From: Nitratireductor arenosus
GTDB lineage: Bacteria > Pseudomonadota > Alphaproteobacteria > Rhizobiales > Rhizobiaceae
NCBI RefSeq assembly: GCF_009742725.1
Contig: NZ_WPHG01000006.1
Location: 114,441 to 178,440 of the forward strand
DNA length: 64,000 bases
Direction of reading: 5' to 3'
This document shows positions 1 to 8,778 of the stretch, in pieces. Under the pieces are notes generated by a model. That model saw only the letters and a program-made list of their open reading frames with translations, did no database searches and had not been told where the DNA came from. Every line of letters starts with the position of its first letter. Within the stretch, counting starts at the first letter, position 1. Both the position numbers and the translations under genes were made by a program.

Positions 1-2707
1 GTTCCAGCTCCAGCGCCCCGGTAACGACGCGCCGCACCTGTCTGATCTTGCGCCATTTGGCGGCCAGCGCATCGTCGCGCCAGTCGGCGGGAATGTCGGA
101 AAACTGCTCCAGATGCACCGAAACGGCATCCTTGTGCCGCTCGAGCCAGGCTTCTTCCATGGTGAAGGGCAGCATCGGCGCCAGCCATTTCACCACCGCG
201 TCGAACAGCCGGCGCACGACCACGATCGCCGCCTTGCGCCTGACGCTCGACGGCGCGTCGCAGTAGAGCGCGTCCTTACGGATATCGAAATAGAACGCCG
301 ACAGGTCGACGACCATGAAATCGACCAGCGCGCGGGCGATGCGCTTGAAGTCGAAATTGTCGTAGCCGGTGCGCACCAGCCCGTCGAGTTCGGCCAGCCG
401 ATGCAGCATCAGCCGTTCCAGTTCCGGCATGTCGGCCTGCGCCACCTCCGCGCCGTCGTCATGCGCGAGCGTGCCGAGCATCCAGCGGATCGTGTTGCGC
501 AGCTTGCGATAGGCGTCGACATTGGTCTGGATGACGTTCTTGCCGAGGCGCTGGTCCTCCCAATAGTCGGTGGTCGATACCCACAGCCGCAGGATGTCGG
601 CGCCCGACTTGGCCATCACGTCCTGCGGAAAGACCTGGTTGCCGAGCGATTTCGACATCTTGCGCCCGTCCTCGGCCATGGTGAAGCCATGGGTGATGAC
701 GGTGTCGTAAGGCGCGCGGCCGCGCGTGCCGCAGCTTTCCAGCAGCGAGGAATGGAACCAGCCGCGATGCTGGTCGGAGCCTTCCAGATAGACGTCGGCC
801 GGCCATTTCAGGTCGGGCCGGTCCTCCAGCGTGAACGTGTGGGTGGACCCCGAATCGAACCAGACGTCCAAAATGTCGGTCACCATCGTCCACGGCTCGC
901 CGGCGCGCGCGCCCAGGAAGCGCTCGCGCGCGCCGTCGGCGAACCAGGCGTCGGCCCCCTCGTTCTCGAACGCCTCGAGAATGCGGGCATTGACGGCCTC
1001 GTCCTTCAGCACGGTGCCGTCCTCGGCGGCGAAGACGCAGATCGGCACGCCCCAGGCGCGCTGGCGCGACAACACCCAGTCGGGGCGCTCCTCGATCATC
1101 GAGCGCAGCCGGGTCTGGCCGGCGGCCGGCACGAAACGGGAGGCGTCGATGGCGTTAAGCGCCCGCGAGCGCAGCGTGGTGGCATCGCCGAGATCCTTGT
1201 CCATATGGACGAACCATTGCGGCGTGTTGCGGAAGATCACCGGCTTCTTCGAGCGCCAGGAATGCGGGTAGGAATGTTTCAGCCGCCCGCGCGCGAACAG
1301 CATGTCCTTTTCGATCAGCGCTTCGATGACGGCCTTGTTGGCGTCGCCCTTCTTGCCGTTGTCGTCGATGACGCGCGCCGCGCCGCCTTCGCGGTCCGGC
1401 CCGAGGCCCGGCGCGTCCCTGGTGAAGAAACCGGCATCGTCGACGGTGAACGGGATCGCGGTGTCGATGCCGCGCGCGCGCAAATCCTTGCCCGCGTCCA
1501 TCCAGGCGTCGAAATCCTCGCGGCCATGACCCGGCGCGGTATGCACGAACCCCGTGCCGGCGTCGTCGGTGACATGCTCGCCGGCGATCAGCGGGACGTC
1601 GAAGGCGTAGGGCGCAGGGTCTCCGCCCCCCTCCCCCTTGTGGGGAGGGGTGAGGGGTGGGGGTACGTCAGCGCCACTACCCCCACCCGCGTCGCCATCG
1701 CTACGCTCGGCCCCGCGACCTCCCCACAAAAGGGAGGTAGGCCAACCGGCCAGCGGATGCGCGAGAGTGATCGAAGCGAGTTCGTCGGCCGAAACCGCGC
1801 GCAGCCGCTTATATTCCAGCTTCGCCTTGGCAAAGGATTCTTCGGCCAGCGCATCGGCGAAGATCAGCTTTTCGCCGGCCCGCGGCCCGAAATCGTTCTC
1901 GGCGGCGGTGACCTCGTAGAGACCGTAGGCGATGCGCGGCGAAAACGAGACGGCGCGGTTGCCGGGGATGGTCCAGGGCGTGGTCGTCCAAATGACGACG
2001 AAAGCGCCATGCAGATCAGCGGGCCCTTCCGTCACCGGAAACTTCACCCACACCGTGTCGGATTCGTAGTCGTGATACTCGACCTCGGCCTCGGCGAGCG
2101 CGGTGCGTTCGACCACCGACCACATCACCGGCTTGGAGCCGCGATAGAGCTGGTCCGACATGGCGAATTTCAGCAATTCGCCGGCGATCCGCGCCTCGGC
2201 GTGGAAATTCATCGTCGTATAGGGCTGTTCGAAATCGCCCTCGATGCCGAGCCGCTTGAACTCCTCGGTCTGCACCTCGATCCAGTGCTGGGCGAAGTCG
2301 CGGCACTCCCGGCGGAACTCGTTGACCGGCACCTCGTCCTTGTTCTTGCCCTTGGCGCGGTACTGCTCTTCGATCTTCCACTCGATCGGCAGGCCGTGGC
2401 AGTCCCAGCCGGGAACGTAGTTGGAATCGTACCCACGCATCTGGAAGGAGCGCGTGATCATGTCCTTGAGGATCTTGTTGAGCGCGTGGCCGATATGGAT
2501 GTTGCCGTTGGCGTAAGGCGGCCCGTCATGCAGCACGAAACGCGGCCGTCCGGCCGCCTCCGCGCGCAGCTTCTTGTAAAGCTGCATCTCCTGCCAGCGC
2601 GCGACGAGTTCCGGTTCCTTCTGCGGCAGGCCGGCGCGCATCGGAAAGTCGGTCTTCGGCAGAAAAAGGGTCTTGGAATAATCGAGCTTGTCGGACGTGT
2701 CGGTCAT
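1..2707 (-). CDS. ileS: Isoleucyl-tRNA synthetase, C-terminus cut by window edge
   Basis: Charges tRNA-Ile with isoleucine in the cytoplasm and edits misactivated valine. 902 codons read without a stop from an ATG at 2707 to the window edge, so the C-terminal end is missing. Class I signatures are visible: the HIGH-type motif [11 protein letters not shown] about 60 residues in, the CP1 editing-domain segment [25 protein letters not shown], and the KMSKS loop ([13 protein letters not shown]). A run of about 40 residues rich in Gly/Pro/Arg interrupts the editing domain; it is encoded by a palindromic element (1630-1737) and is unlike family members I know. The frame stays open through it, so the gene looks intact. 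The first gene downstream of the start (on the other side, 2926) is an unrelated SDR, with no clear promoter recognised in the 218-bp gap. Confidence 0.95.
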   Translation of the reverse strand, partial: MTDTSDKLDYSKTLFLPKTDFPMRAGLPQKEPELVARWQEMQLYKKLRAEAAGRPRFVLHDGPPYANGNIHIGHALNKILKDMITRSFQMRGYDSNYVPGWDCHGLPIEWKIEEQYRAKGKNKDEVPVNEFRRECRDFAQHWIEVQTEEFKRLGIEGDFEQPYTTMNFHAEARIAGELLKFAMSDQLYRGSKPVMWSVVERTALAEAEVEYHDYESDTVWVKFPVTEGPADLHGAFVVIWTTTPWTIPGNRAVSFSPRIAYGLYEVTAAENDFGPRAGEKLIFADALAEESFAKAKLEYKRLRAVSADELASITLAHPLAGWPTSLLWGGRGAERSDGDAGGGSGADVPPPLTPPHKGEGGGDPAPYAFDVPLIAGEHVTDDAGTGFVHTAPGHGREDFDAWMDAGKDLRARGIDTAIPFTVDDAGFFTRDAPGLGPDREGGAARVIDDNGKKGDANKAVIEALIEKDMLFARGRLKHSYPHSWRSKKPVIFRNTPQWFVHMDKDLGDATTLRSRALNAIDASRFVPAAGQTRLRSMIEERPDWVLSRQRAWGVPICVFAAEDGTVLKDEAVNARILEAFENEGADAWFADGARERFLGARAGEPWTMVTDILDVWFDSGSTHTFTLEDRPDLKWPADVYLEGSDQHRGWFHSSLLESCGTRGRAPYDTVITHGFTMAEDGRKMSKSLGNQVFPQDVMAKSGADILRLWVSTTDYWEDQRLGKNVIQTNVDAYRKLRNTIRWMLGTLAHDDGAEVAQADMPELERLMLHRLAELDGLVRTGYDNFDFKRIARALVDFMVVDLSAFYFDIRKDALYCDAPSSVRRKAAIVVVRRLFDAVVKWLAPMLPFTMEEAWLERHKDAVSVHLEQFSDIPADWRDDALAAKWRKIRQVRRVVTGALELE
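1630..1737. repeat. GC-rich palindromic element inserted in frame inside ileS
   Basis: Nested inverted repeats. The outer 19-bp ends (1630-1648 and 1719-1737) match in inverted orientation at 16 of 19 positions. Inside lies a perfect 11-bp pair, GGGTGGGGGTA (1655-1665) and TACCCCCACCC (1678-1688), around a 12-nt loop. The ileS reading frame crosses it without a stop and gains about 40 residues, including [18 protein letters not shown] and [14 protein letters not shown]. It resembles the G/C-rich palindromic repeats scattered through non-coding DNA of rhizobial genomes, but here it is coding. I noticed no second copy in the window. Confidence 0.8.
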
Positions 2708-2925
2708 GGTCTCGCCGTGTCGGTGGCCGCGGGGCTGTCGCGCCCGGGCCGGGCTGAAGTGAAAGAAGGGGATGCGCGAAGCGCAGAACTACCCGGACCT
2801 TCCGGCAGCCTCAGGCCGCCCGCAGGGCCGGGCCCGTAATTCGTATCGCGATCCGGCGAGGGCGAGCGCTTTCCGTCATGGTCGCGTTCTTTACCGGAGC
2901 CGGCGACGAGAATAAAGGGCGCAAT

Positions 2926-3666
2926 TCACCACACCGCCCGCCCGAGCCGTTCGAACACCAGCCGCCGCATCCAGCGCGTGACGGCTTGCGGACGGATACG
3001 CCCGGCCAGTGCGAACAAACGCGCATTGCGGCCCGGAACGACCAGGCGCCGGCCCGTCAACGCAGCGTCGAGGATGAGTCGGGCCGCCGTCGCCGGTTCC
3101 AAGCGCAGGTTTTCGTCCGCGCCGTCGGGCGCGTGCCGGGCCGCATGCTCGGTCCGCAGCGGCCCCGGGCAGGCGAGCGTGACCGAAACGCCGCGTCGGG
3201 CGAAGGGTTTTCGAACGCTTATGGCATAGATGGCGAGCGCGTCCTTGGAGGCCGCGTAGGCGGCCGCGCCGGGATAGCCGGTGAAATGCGACAGCGACGA
3301 CACGAAGCACATCGCGCCCCGCGCCGCGCCGGCCCTCATCAGCGCGGCGGCCATCACCATCGGCGTTTCGGCGTTCACGGTCAGAAGCCGGCGATAGGCC
3401 TCAGCCGGAACTTCCTCGAACCGGCCGGTGGCGCTGACGCCGGCATTGAAGACGACGAGGTCGAACGGCCCGGTCCCGATCAGGCGCGGCAACATCCGGT
3501 CGACGGCGTCGCGATCGGCGAGGTCACATACAAAATCGGTCACGCCGTTCCGGCCTGCGGCCGCCACGCGGTCGACCGCAACCACCGCGTAGCCACGTTC
3601 GATCAGCAGCGCGACCATGGTGCGACCGAGCCCGTGCGTTGCTCCCGTGACCAGGGCGCGTTTCAT
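2926..3666 (-). CDS. SDR-family oxidoreductase (downstream member of tandem pair)
   Basis: A 246-aa classical short-chain dehydrogenase/reductase, probably NAD(P)-dependent; substrate unknown. The Rossmann glycine motif TGATHGLG is at residues 7-14, an NAG motif (FNAGVSATG) follows, and the catalytic YxxxK is in AAYAASKDALAIYA, preceded by a Ser in FVSSLSHF. The ATG at 3666 gives the standard SDR N-terminus; an in-frame upstream extension is only the shadow of the preceding gene. Its start overlaps the stop of the upstream SDR gene by 4 bp (ATGA), so the two are probably translationally coupled. The C-terminus is somewhat hydrophobic and basic. Confidence 0.88.
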   Translation of the reverse strand: MKRALVTGATHGLGRTMVALLIERGYAVVAVDRVAAAGRNGVTDFVCDLADRDAVDRMLPRLIGTGPFDLVVFNAGVSATGRFEEVPAEAYRRLLTVNAETPMVMAAALMRAGAARGAMCFVSSLSHFTGYPGAAAYAASKDALAIYAISVRKPFARRGVSVTLACPGPLRTEHAARHAPDGADENLRLEPATAARLILDAALTGRRLVVPGRNARLFALAGRIRPQAVTRWMRRLVFERLGRAVW

Positions 3667-4364
3667 CGCGGTCCCGGCGCCCGCCGCCAAGCAAAGCGCG
3701 AAAACGACAGGTTCGTCACCGGCCGGGCCGAGCCGGCAGCGCGCTCGATCAGCATCGCCATCGTGTCCGGCGGCGCGAACAGCCGGCCGAGCCGGCCGGG
3801 ATCGTGGCCGGCCTTGGCGTGCATCGCGGTCGCCGTCGGACCGGGATGGACGATCCTGACCTCGACCCGGCCGCGCCACTCCTCGGCGAGTGCGCGCGCC
3901 AACCCGTGCAGGCCGGCCTTCGAGGCGGCATAGCTGGCAAAATCCGCCGCCCCGCGCCGCGCCGTCGACCCGACGAGCACCAGCCGCCCCCGGGCGGAAG
4001 CAAGACGCGGATAAAGCGCGCGGCTGATCAGCAGGGCGGCAATCAGATTGGCATCGAGCGTGGCACGCAGACGCGCGGCCGGCTCGTCTGCCGGATCTCC
4101 GACGAAACCGGTGCCGGCATTGAGCACCGCCAGATCGAGCCCGTCCCAGCCGAGCCGAGCGAGCGCGGCCTCGATGGCGGCTACCGCCGCCTCAGGCGAT
4201 GTCTGATCAGCGCATGCATAGGCGGCACCGGCCGGCAGCACCGACCGCACCGCGTCCTCGGGCCTGCGCCCGGTCAAGAGCAGTCGCGCGCGTTGCGAAA
4301 GCCGGTTGGCCAGCGCAAGCCCGATGCCCGACGTGGCGCCGGTTATCAGGACGCGATCGGTCAT
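3663..4364 (-). CDS. SDR-family oxidoreductase (upstream member of tandem pair)
   Basis: About 233 aa with the SDR hallmarks: TGATSGIG for nucleotide binding at the N-terminus, NAGTGFVG, VGSTARRG with the catalytic Ser, and YAASKAGLHGLARAL with the YxxxK pair. The HPGPTATAMH segment is typical of the P-G motif after the active site. Substrate cannot be inferred. An in-frame ATG at 4427 would add 21 residues; neither start has a good ribosome site, and 4364 is chosen because MTDRVLITGATSGIG matches the usual family start. It overlaps the next SDR by 4 bp, giving a two-gene unit of divergent paralogues. Confidence 0.87.
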   Translation of the reverse strand: MTDRVLITGATSGIGLALANRLSQRARLLLTGRRPEDAVRSVLPAGAAYACADQTSPEAAVAAIEAALARLGWDGLDLAVLNAGTGFVGDPADEPAARLRATLDANLIAALLISRALYPRLASARGRLVLVGSTARRGAADFASYAASKAGLHGLARALAEEWRGRVEVRIVHPGPTATAMHAKAGHDPGRLGRLFAPPDTMAMLIERAAGSARPVTNLSFSRFAWRRAPGPR

Positions 4365-4506
4365 TCCGGGCGACCGCGGCCCGATTTCGGTTTGGGCTTC
4401 GGTCCTGGCCGGCGCGCTTTTGGTCATGACCACGTGTCTTAGTCGGTTTCGCGGGCGGGTGGAATCACGCTGCCGTGAAACCCGGCCGCGGCGAGGCGGC
4501 CGATGC

Positions 4507-5304
4507 CTACATGGAAAAGTCGAAACGATAGGTGGCCGAGGCGCCGACCAGAACCTGATCGGCCGACCCGCCCTGGCGTACGATGCTGGAATCGGCGGCC
4601 GGGCCGAGCAGGCGCGAATATTCGGCAAACACGCTGGTGGTTATCTTATCGGTCGTCTTCCAGGTGACGGCACCGCCCACGCCGGCCGATTTCAGCCCGC
4701 CGTCCGGATCGTAGGCGGCCAGCCCGGTTGCCGCGGATTCCACCGCGTTGACGCCGTAATAGGCGTCGAAATAGCCGCCGGTGGCAAAGGAAAGTCGCGG
4801 GCCGCCCGACAGCCGCACGGCAGGCGTGATATCCACGAATGCGTCGGCGGCGAGATCGGCCACCACGCCGCTATGGGAGCGGATGCCGTGGCGTATCTCG
4901 CCGCGAATGCGCAGCCAGTCGAGCGGATAGGCTTCCGCGAACAGGCCGGCCTCACCGCCCCAGCGCACATCGCTGAGTCCGGCAATCGGCGGGTGGTCGG
5001 CCGAATCGCGCCCGAACAGGATCTTTCCGGTCGCGCCGGCACGGAAATCGCCGGTGTCGATGAAGGCCAGCGAGATATTGTCGTTGCGCGAGGAAAAACG
5101 GGTTTCACCGCCGGCTCGTCCAAGCGAAATCAGCGGCGAGGCCGAAAACAGGTAATCCTTGGCGCCTTGGTAGTCCGGAGCCGTGAACCCGGCCACGCCG
5201 ACGGTCAGGTGCCAATCGCCCGACCACCAGCCCTCGGCGCTGGCGTCGGAGGCTGCGAGCACCGATCCGCCGACCAGCATCGCTGCAAGAGTTTTGCACT
5301 TCAT
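4507..5304 (-). CDS. MipA/OmpV-family outer membrane protein
   Basis: 265 aa. A signal peptide of about 23 residues ends at SDASA. The mature protein is rich in alternating aromatic and Gly strands and ends in YRFDFSM, consistent with a beta-barrel. The opening GDWHLTVGVAGFTAPDYQGAKDYLFSASPL fits the start of MipA/OmpV proteins, where a Y.G....Y...P.I motif is usual. MipA scaffolds murein hydrolases in E. coli, but most homologues are uncharacterised outer-membrane proteins, so only the family is claimed. Monocistronic by spacing: 142 bp to the SDR pair's upstream gene start and 117 bp to ribF. Confidence 0.82.
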   Translation of the reverse strand: MKCKTLAAMLVGGSVLAASDASAEGWWSGDWHLTVGVAGFTAPDYQGAKDYLFSASPLISLGRAGGETRFSSRNDNISLAFIDTGDFRAGATGKILFGRDSADHPPIAGLSDVRWGGEAGLFAEAYPLDWLRIRGEIRHGIRSHSGVVADLAADAFVDITPAVRLSGGPRLSFATGGYFDAYYGVNAVESAATGLAAYDPDGGLKSAGVGGAVTWKTTDKITTSVFAEYSRLLGPAADSSIVRQGGSADQVLVGASATYRFDFSM

Positions 5305-5421
5305 ATCGGTGTTTACCCCGTTTCGCCGTCCGGTCGGGTTATCTCAATCGCAATATGCTGAAACATCCCTTAATCGCCACTCACATACGCATGTGATCGC
5401 TGCTTGGATCGGCCGCGCGGA

Positions 5422-6408
5422 TCAAAAGGCGATCCCGCCGTCGAGTTCCGACAGCGGGCGCACACCCGACAGCAACGCCCTGGCTTCGGCCTCGTCGCGG
5501 CGCATCTGCTCGCACAGCGTTTCGAGGTCGTCGAATTTTTCCTCGCCGCGCAGGAAACCGAACAGTGACACCCGGCAGGTCTCGCCGTAAAGGTCGCCGT
5601 CGAAATCGAAAACGAAGGTCTCAAGCAGCGGCGCGCCGTTGTCGTCCACCGTGGGACGCCGGCCGAAGCTGGCCACACCGTCGTGCAGGCTGCCGTCGGC
5701 GCGGCGCAGGCGCACTGCATAGATGCCGTGCTGTAGCGCAGTCTGCGGCGGCAGCGCCATGTTGGCGGTGGGAAAGCCGAGCGTGCGCCCGAGCTGCTTG
5801 CCGCGCACCACCTCGGCCTCGACCGTGTAGCGGTAGCCGAGCAGGCCGGCGGCCGCGGCCACCTCGCCTTCGGCCAGAAGCCCGCGGATGCGGCTTGACG
5901 AGATGACCTCGCCGCCCTCGTCGCCGAAAGCATCCACCAGCGTGACGGCGAAACCGTTGCGCTCGCCCGCGTCCTTCAGATAGGCCGGGTCGCCTTGGCG
6001 GTTACGGCCGAAGTGAAAATCGAAACCGGTAACGACATGCGCGATGCCAAGGCCGCCGACCAGTATGTCCTGAACGAACTGTTCGGCATCCTGGCCGGCG
6101 AAGGCGCGGTCGAAACGTTGTTCGACGATCGCGTCGAAACCGATCACAGCCAGAAGCTCGGCCTTGAGCGGTGCCGGCGTCAGCCGGAACACCGGCGCTT
6201 CGGGACGGAACAGCGTGCGCGGATGCGGCTCGAAAGTCAGCGCCAAAGCCAGCGTATCGCGCCGTTTCGCCTCCGCCAGCGCCCGCCCGAGAACGACCTG
6301 ATGGCCGCGATGAACACCATCGAAATTGCCGATCGCGACCACGCCGCCATGCCAGCCGGACGGCAAGTCGGCGACATCGGCGAGGCGGGCGAAGCCGGTC
6401 TGTTTCAT
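5422..6408 (-). CDS. ribF: Bifunctional riboflavin kinase / FAD synthetase
   Basis: Converts riboflavin to FMN and then FAD. The N-terminal adenylyltransferase half has GGVVAIGNFDGVHRGHQ (the HxGH-like motif of nucleotidyltransferases), FEPHPRTLF and ISSSRIRGLL. The C-terminal flavokinase half has GKQLGRTLGFPTANM, GIYAV and the acidic LETFVFDFDGDLYGE. About 328 aa, the normal length. Two ATGs compete, 6408 (MKQTGF) and 6417 (MAPMKQ); neither has a strong ribosome site. It lies 25 nt or less downstream of the HAD gene, a pairing common in rhizobia, so the two are likely co-transcribed. Confidence 0.95.
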   Translation of the reverse strand: MKQTGFARLADVADLPSGWHGGVVAIGNFDGVHRGHQVVLGRALAEAKRRDTLALALTFEPHPRTLFRPEAPVFRLTPAPLKAELLAVIGFDAIVEQRFDRAFAGQDAEQFVQDILVGGLGIAHVVTGFDFHFGRNRQGDPAYLKDAGERNGFAVTLVDAFGDEGGEVISSSRIRGLLAEGEVAAAAGLLGYRYTVEAEVVRGKQLGRTLGFPTANMALPPQTALQHGIYAVRLRRADGSLHDGVASFGRRPTVDDNGAPLLETFVFDFDGDLYGETCRVSLFGFLRGEEKFDDLETLCEQMRRDEAEARALLSGVRPLSELDGGIAF

Positions 6409-6433
6409 TGGCGCCATCCGTGCCCGGCGCCCG

Positions 6434-7294
6434 TCAGCGCAAATGGGGCATGACGGCGACCGGGTCATGGCCATGCTTGGCGAGAAAGGCCGCCAGCCTT
6501 TCCGGATCGGGCCGGCCGGGCTCGCCATAGTCGCGCGCGTGAATGCCGCCGGAAATATAAAGCGCGTCGATATCGTTCTGCGCGGCCCCCTTGATGTCGG
6601 TGAGGATGCCGTCGCCGATCGCGAGCGCCTCGTTGGCGTCGATCCGGCTTCCGGCGATCTCGGAGGCCTCGGCCAGCGCCAGTTCGTAGATCGGCCGGTG
6701 CGGCTTGCCGGCGATCAGGGTCCGCCCGCCGCGCAGGCCGTAGTCGCGCGCCAGCGCGCCGGCGCACCAGATAAGGCGGTCGCCACGCTCGACCACGATG
6801 TCGGGATTGGCGCACACCATCGGCAGATCGCGGGCGCGAAAGCGCATCAGCATTTCGGCATAATCGTCCGGACCTTCGGTTTCGTCGTCGACAAAGCCGG
6901 TGCATATCACCGTGGACGCCTCCGGCTCCTCGACGAGTTCGACATCGATCCCCTCGAAAATCGACACGTCGCGATCCGGCCCGAGATGGAACACGCGCCG
7001 CGGGCCGGAGCGGATCAGGTCGCGCGTGGCGTCTCCCGAGGTGACGAGGCGATCATAGGCGTCTGCGGGAACGCCGAGCGCGCGCAATTGCACCTCCACC
7101 TCCCGGCGCGGGCGCGGCGCGTTGGTGACCAGAACGACGATCTTGCCGGCCTGGCGCGCGCGCTGCAGCGCCGCGATGGCGCCTGCGAAAACGTGGATGC
7201 CATTGTGGACGACCCCCCAGACATCGCACAGGATCACGCGGTAGCGGCCGCTAATATCGTCGAGCCTGTCGAGCGTGATCGGTAAGTTGGGCAT
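6434..7294 (-). CDS. HAD-IIA family sugar-phosphatase-like hydrolase (TIGR01459 type)
   Basis: 286 aa. HAD motif I is ILCDVWGVVHNG, with the nucleophile Asp and the Asp-to-Trp/Val variation typical of this alphaproteobacterial subfamily. Motif II is VLVTNAPRPR. The Lys motif is IAGKPHRPIYELAL. The last acidic motif is LAIGDGILTDIKGA. This is the NagD-like class with a C2-type cap. The physiological substrate is unknown. The ATG at 7294 (MPNLPITLDRL) is preferred over 7321 because it starts the conserved region. It sits just upstream of ribF, which hints at, but does not prove, a flavin-nucleotide-related substrate. Confidence 0.88.
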   Translation of the reverse strand: MPNLPITLDRLDDISGRYRVILCDVWGVVHNGIHVFAGAIAALQRARQAGKIVVLVTNAPRPRREVEVQLRALGVPADAYDRLVTSGDATRDLIRSGPRRVFHLGPDRDVSIFEGIDVELVEEPEASTVICTGFVDDETEGPDDYAEMLMRFRARDLPMVCANPDIVVERGDRLIWCAGALARDYGLRGGRTLIAGKPHRPIYELALAEASEIAGSRIDANEALAIGDGILTDIKGAAQNDIDALYISGGIHARDYGEPGRPDPERLAAFLAKHGHDPVAVMPHLR

Positions 7295-7451
7295 GAAACT
7301 CCGCCTGCGGATCTTGTTCACCCGCCCGGACGGGCGCGCTCGGCACCGGGAATTAACCGAACAGGTTCACCGTGTCATCAGGTTTCGCTTAACCTGACGC
7401 GCCGGTCATGGGAAACTGGAGCCTGTGGACGGATTGGAGGCGGGTTTGGCG

Positions 7452-8657
7452 GTGAAGAGCCTTTGTCGGAAAAGCTATCGCGGTCGTTGCAGCGACGACG
7501 GGGCGGCCGTCGGCCTTCTCGCCGCGGGCCTGGTGATGGTCTCGACCTCGGCCAACGCTGCCGAGGGCACGGTCTCGACCGCCGCCCTGCTCGGCGGCGG
7601 CGCGCTTTTCGCGTCCCTTCTCGCCCTGGCGTTCGCGCTCGCTGCCCATTTGCGCGCGAAGCGTGTCGCCGACCAGTTCGAGACCCTGCTGCGCTCCGTC
7701 GACCACGCCTTGAGGCAGGTGGCTTCGACCAGCAACTCCAGCGCCGGCACGATCGCGGAAATGCAAGAAACCATTCGTGGCGAAATCGAAACGCTGTCAC
7801 TCCGGGTCGCGGGGCGGGACGAGCGCGATGGGAACACGCCCAATGTGGTTTCCATCGCAGCCGTCCGGCCGCCGTCGGTAGAGCCCACGGAAACCGGCCG
7901 CGACGACCGCGCCATCGAGCTGGCCCTGTCGCATGCGGTCGCGGAGGAGCGGATCGAGCTCAGTCTGCAACCGATCGTTTCGGTGGGCGCCAACGCGGCC
8001 GCCGGGTTCGACGCCTTCGTCCTCCTCCAGCTCGAAAACGGCGAAGTCGTCAATATCGGCCGGATCGCCGAAACCACCGATCTGCCGCGCGCGAGGCTGG
8101 AACGGCTCCTGATAAGCCGCGCCGCGGAAGCCGCCCGGCGCCTCTTGGGAGCCGGCGGCGAGGCGACGCCACTGCACTGTCCCATCTCCGAAAGCCTTTT
8201 TCAGGATCGCGACGAACTGCGCTTGACGGTCGAGTTCCTGGCTCTGCATCCACCGCTGGCGCGGCTTGTCGTATTGTCGGTGCCGAGCGGCATGCTGACG
8301 GATGCCGCCACGCCACTTCGCGAGGCGCTGGACGAATTGCTGGAAACCGGTGTGACGCTCGCCGCCGAAGGATGGGACGGGACGACGAAGGCGCTGCCCG
8401 CCTTGCGCGCACTGCAGGTCGGCCACCTGAAACTGGACGCGGACCGGCTGCTCGACCGGACCAAGAAGCGGCGCCGCGACCCGGCCGGGCTCGACATCAT
8501 CAACGCGGCGGCCGAGTGCGGCATCCAGGTGATCGCGACCCGGGTGTCGAACGACGAGGACGCGGTCAATCTGCTCGATCTGGGCATCGATCTGATGATC
8601 GGCGATCGGTTCTCGCAGCCGCGGCGGCTGCGTTCCGGCATGGGGCGGGTTGCCTGA
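7452..8657 (+). CDS. Membrane protein with degenerate EAL domain
   Basis: About 401 aa. The N-terminal third has hydrophobic segments (GAAVGLLAAGLVMVS and ALLGGGALFASLLALAFALAA), then a helical linker with a predicted coiled-coil look. The last ~240 residues follow the EAL phosphodiesterase fold: ELSLQPIVSVG at its first strand, a helix-rich middle, VGHLKLDADRL where active enzymes have the D-F-x-K-x-D metal motif, and a final GIDLMIGDRFSQPR where GYxFSxP-like residues occur. The catalytic E-A-L is replaced (GFDAFVLLQ), so cyclic-di-GMP hydrolysis is unlikely and a binding or scaffold role is more plausible. Start is uncertain: GTG 7452 and TTG 7446 follow a GGAGG at 7436-7440; GTG 7425 is further upstream. 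Confidence 0.75.
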   Translation: MKSLCRKSYRGRCSDDGAAVGLLAAGLVMVSTSANAAEGTVSTAALLGGGALFASLLALAFALAAHLRAKRVADQFETLLRSVDHALRQVASTSNSSAGTIAEMQETIRGEIETLSLRVAGRDERDGNTPNVVSIAAVRPPSVEPTETGRDDRAIELALSHAVAEERIELSLQPIVSVGANAAAGFDAFVLLQLENGEVVNIGRIAETTDLPRARLERLLISRAAEAARRLLGAGGEATPLHCPISESLFQDRDELRLTVEFLALHPPLARLVVLSVPSGMLTDAATPLREALDELLETGVTLAAEGWDGTTKALPALRALQVGHLKLDADRLLDRTKKRRRDPAGLDIINAAAECGIQVIATRVSNDEDAVNLLDLGIDLMIGDRFSQPRRLRSGMGRVA

Positions 8658-8778
8658 CGGCGAAGGGTTAACGGCGGCTGAAACCGTCCACGGCAATTCG
8701 AGCCTTTGCACAAACCGGACCTTAGCGGGTTTCTGTCATCATCCTTCGGTCCATAGGGATAGCAGGGGTGCAGCGACG

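Noticed and set aside
113..2839. 908-codon plus-strand ORF across ileS
   Set aside because: It is antisense to ileS, has no recognisable domain and an Arg/His/Val-rich composition typical of reverse-strand shadows in GC-rich DNA.
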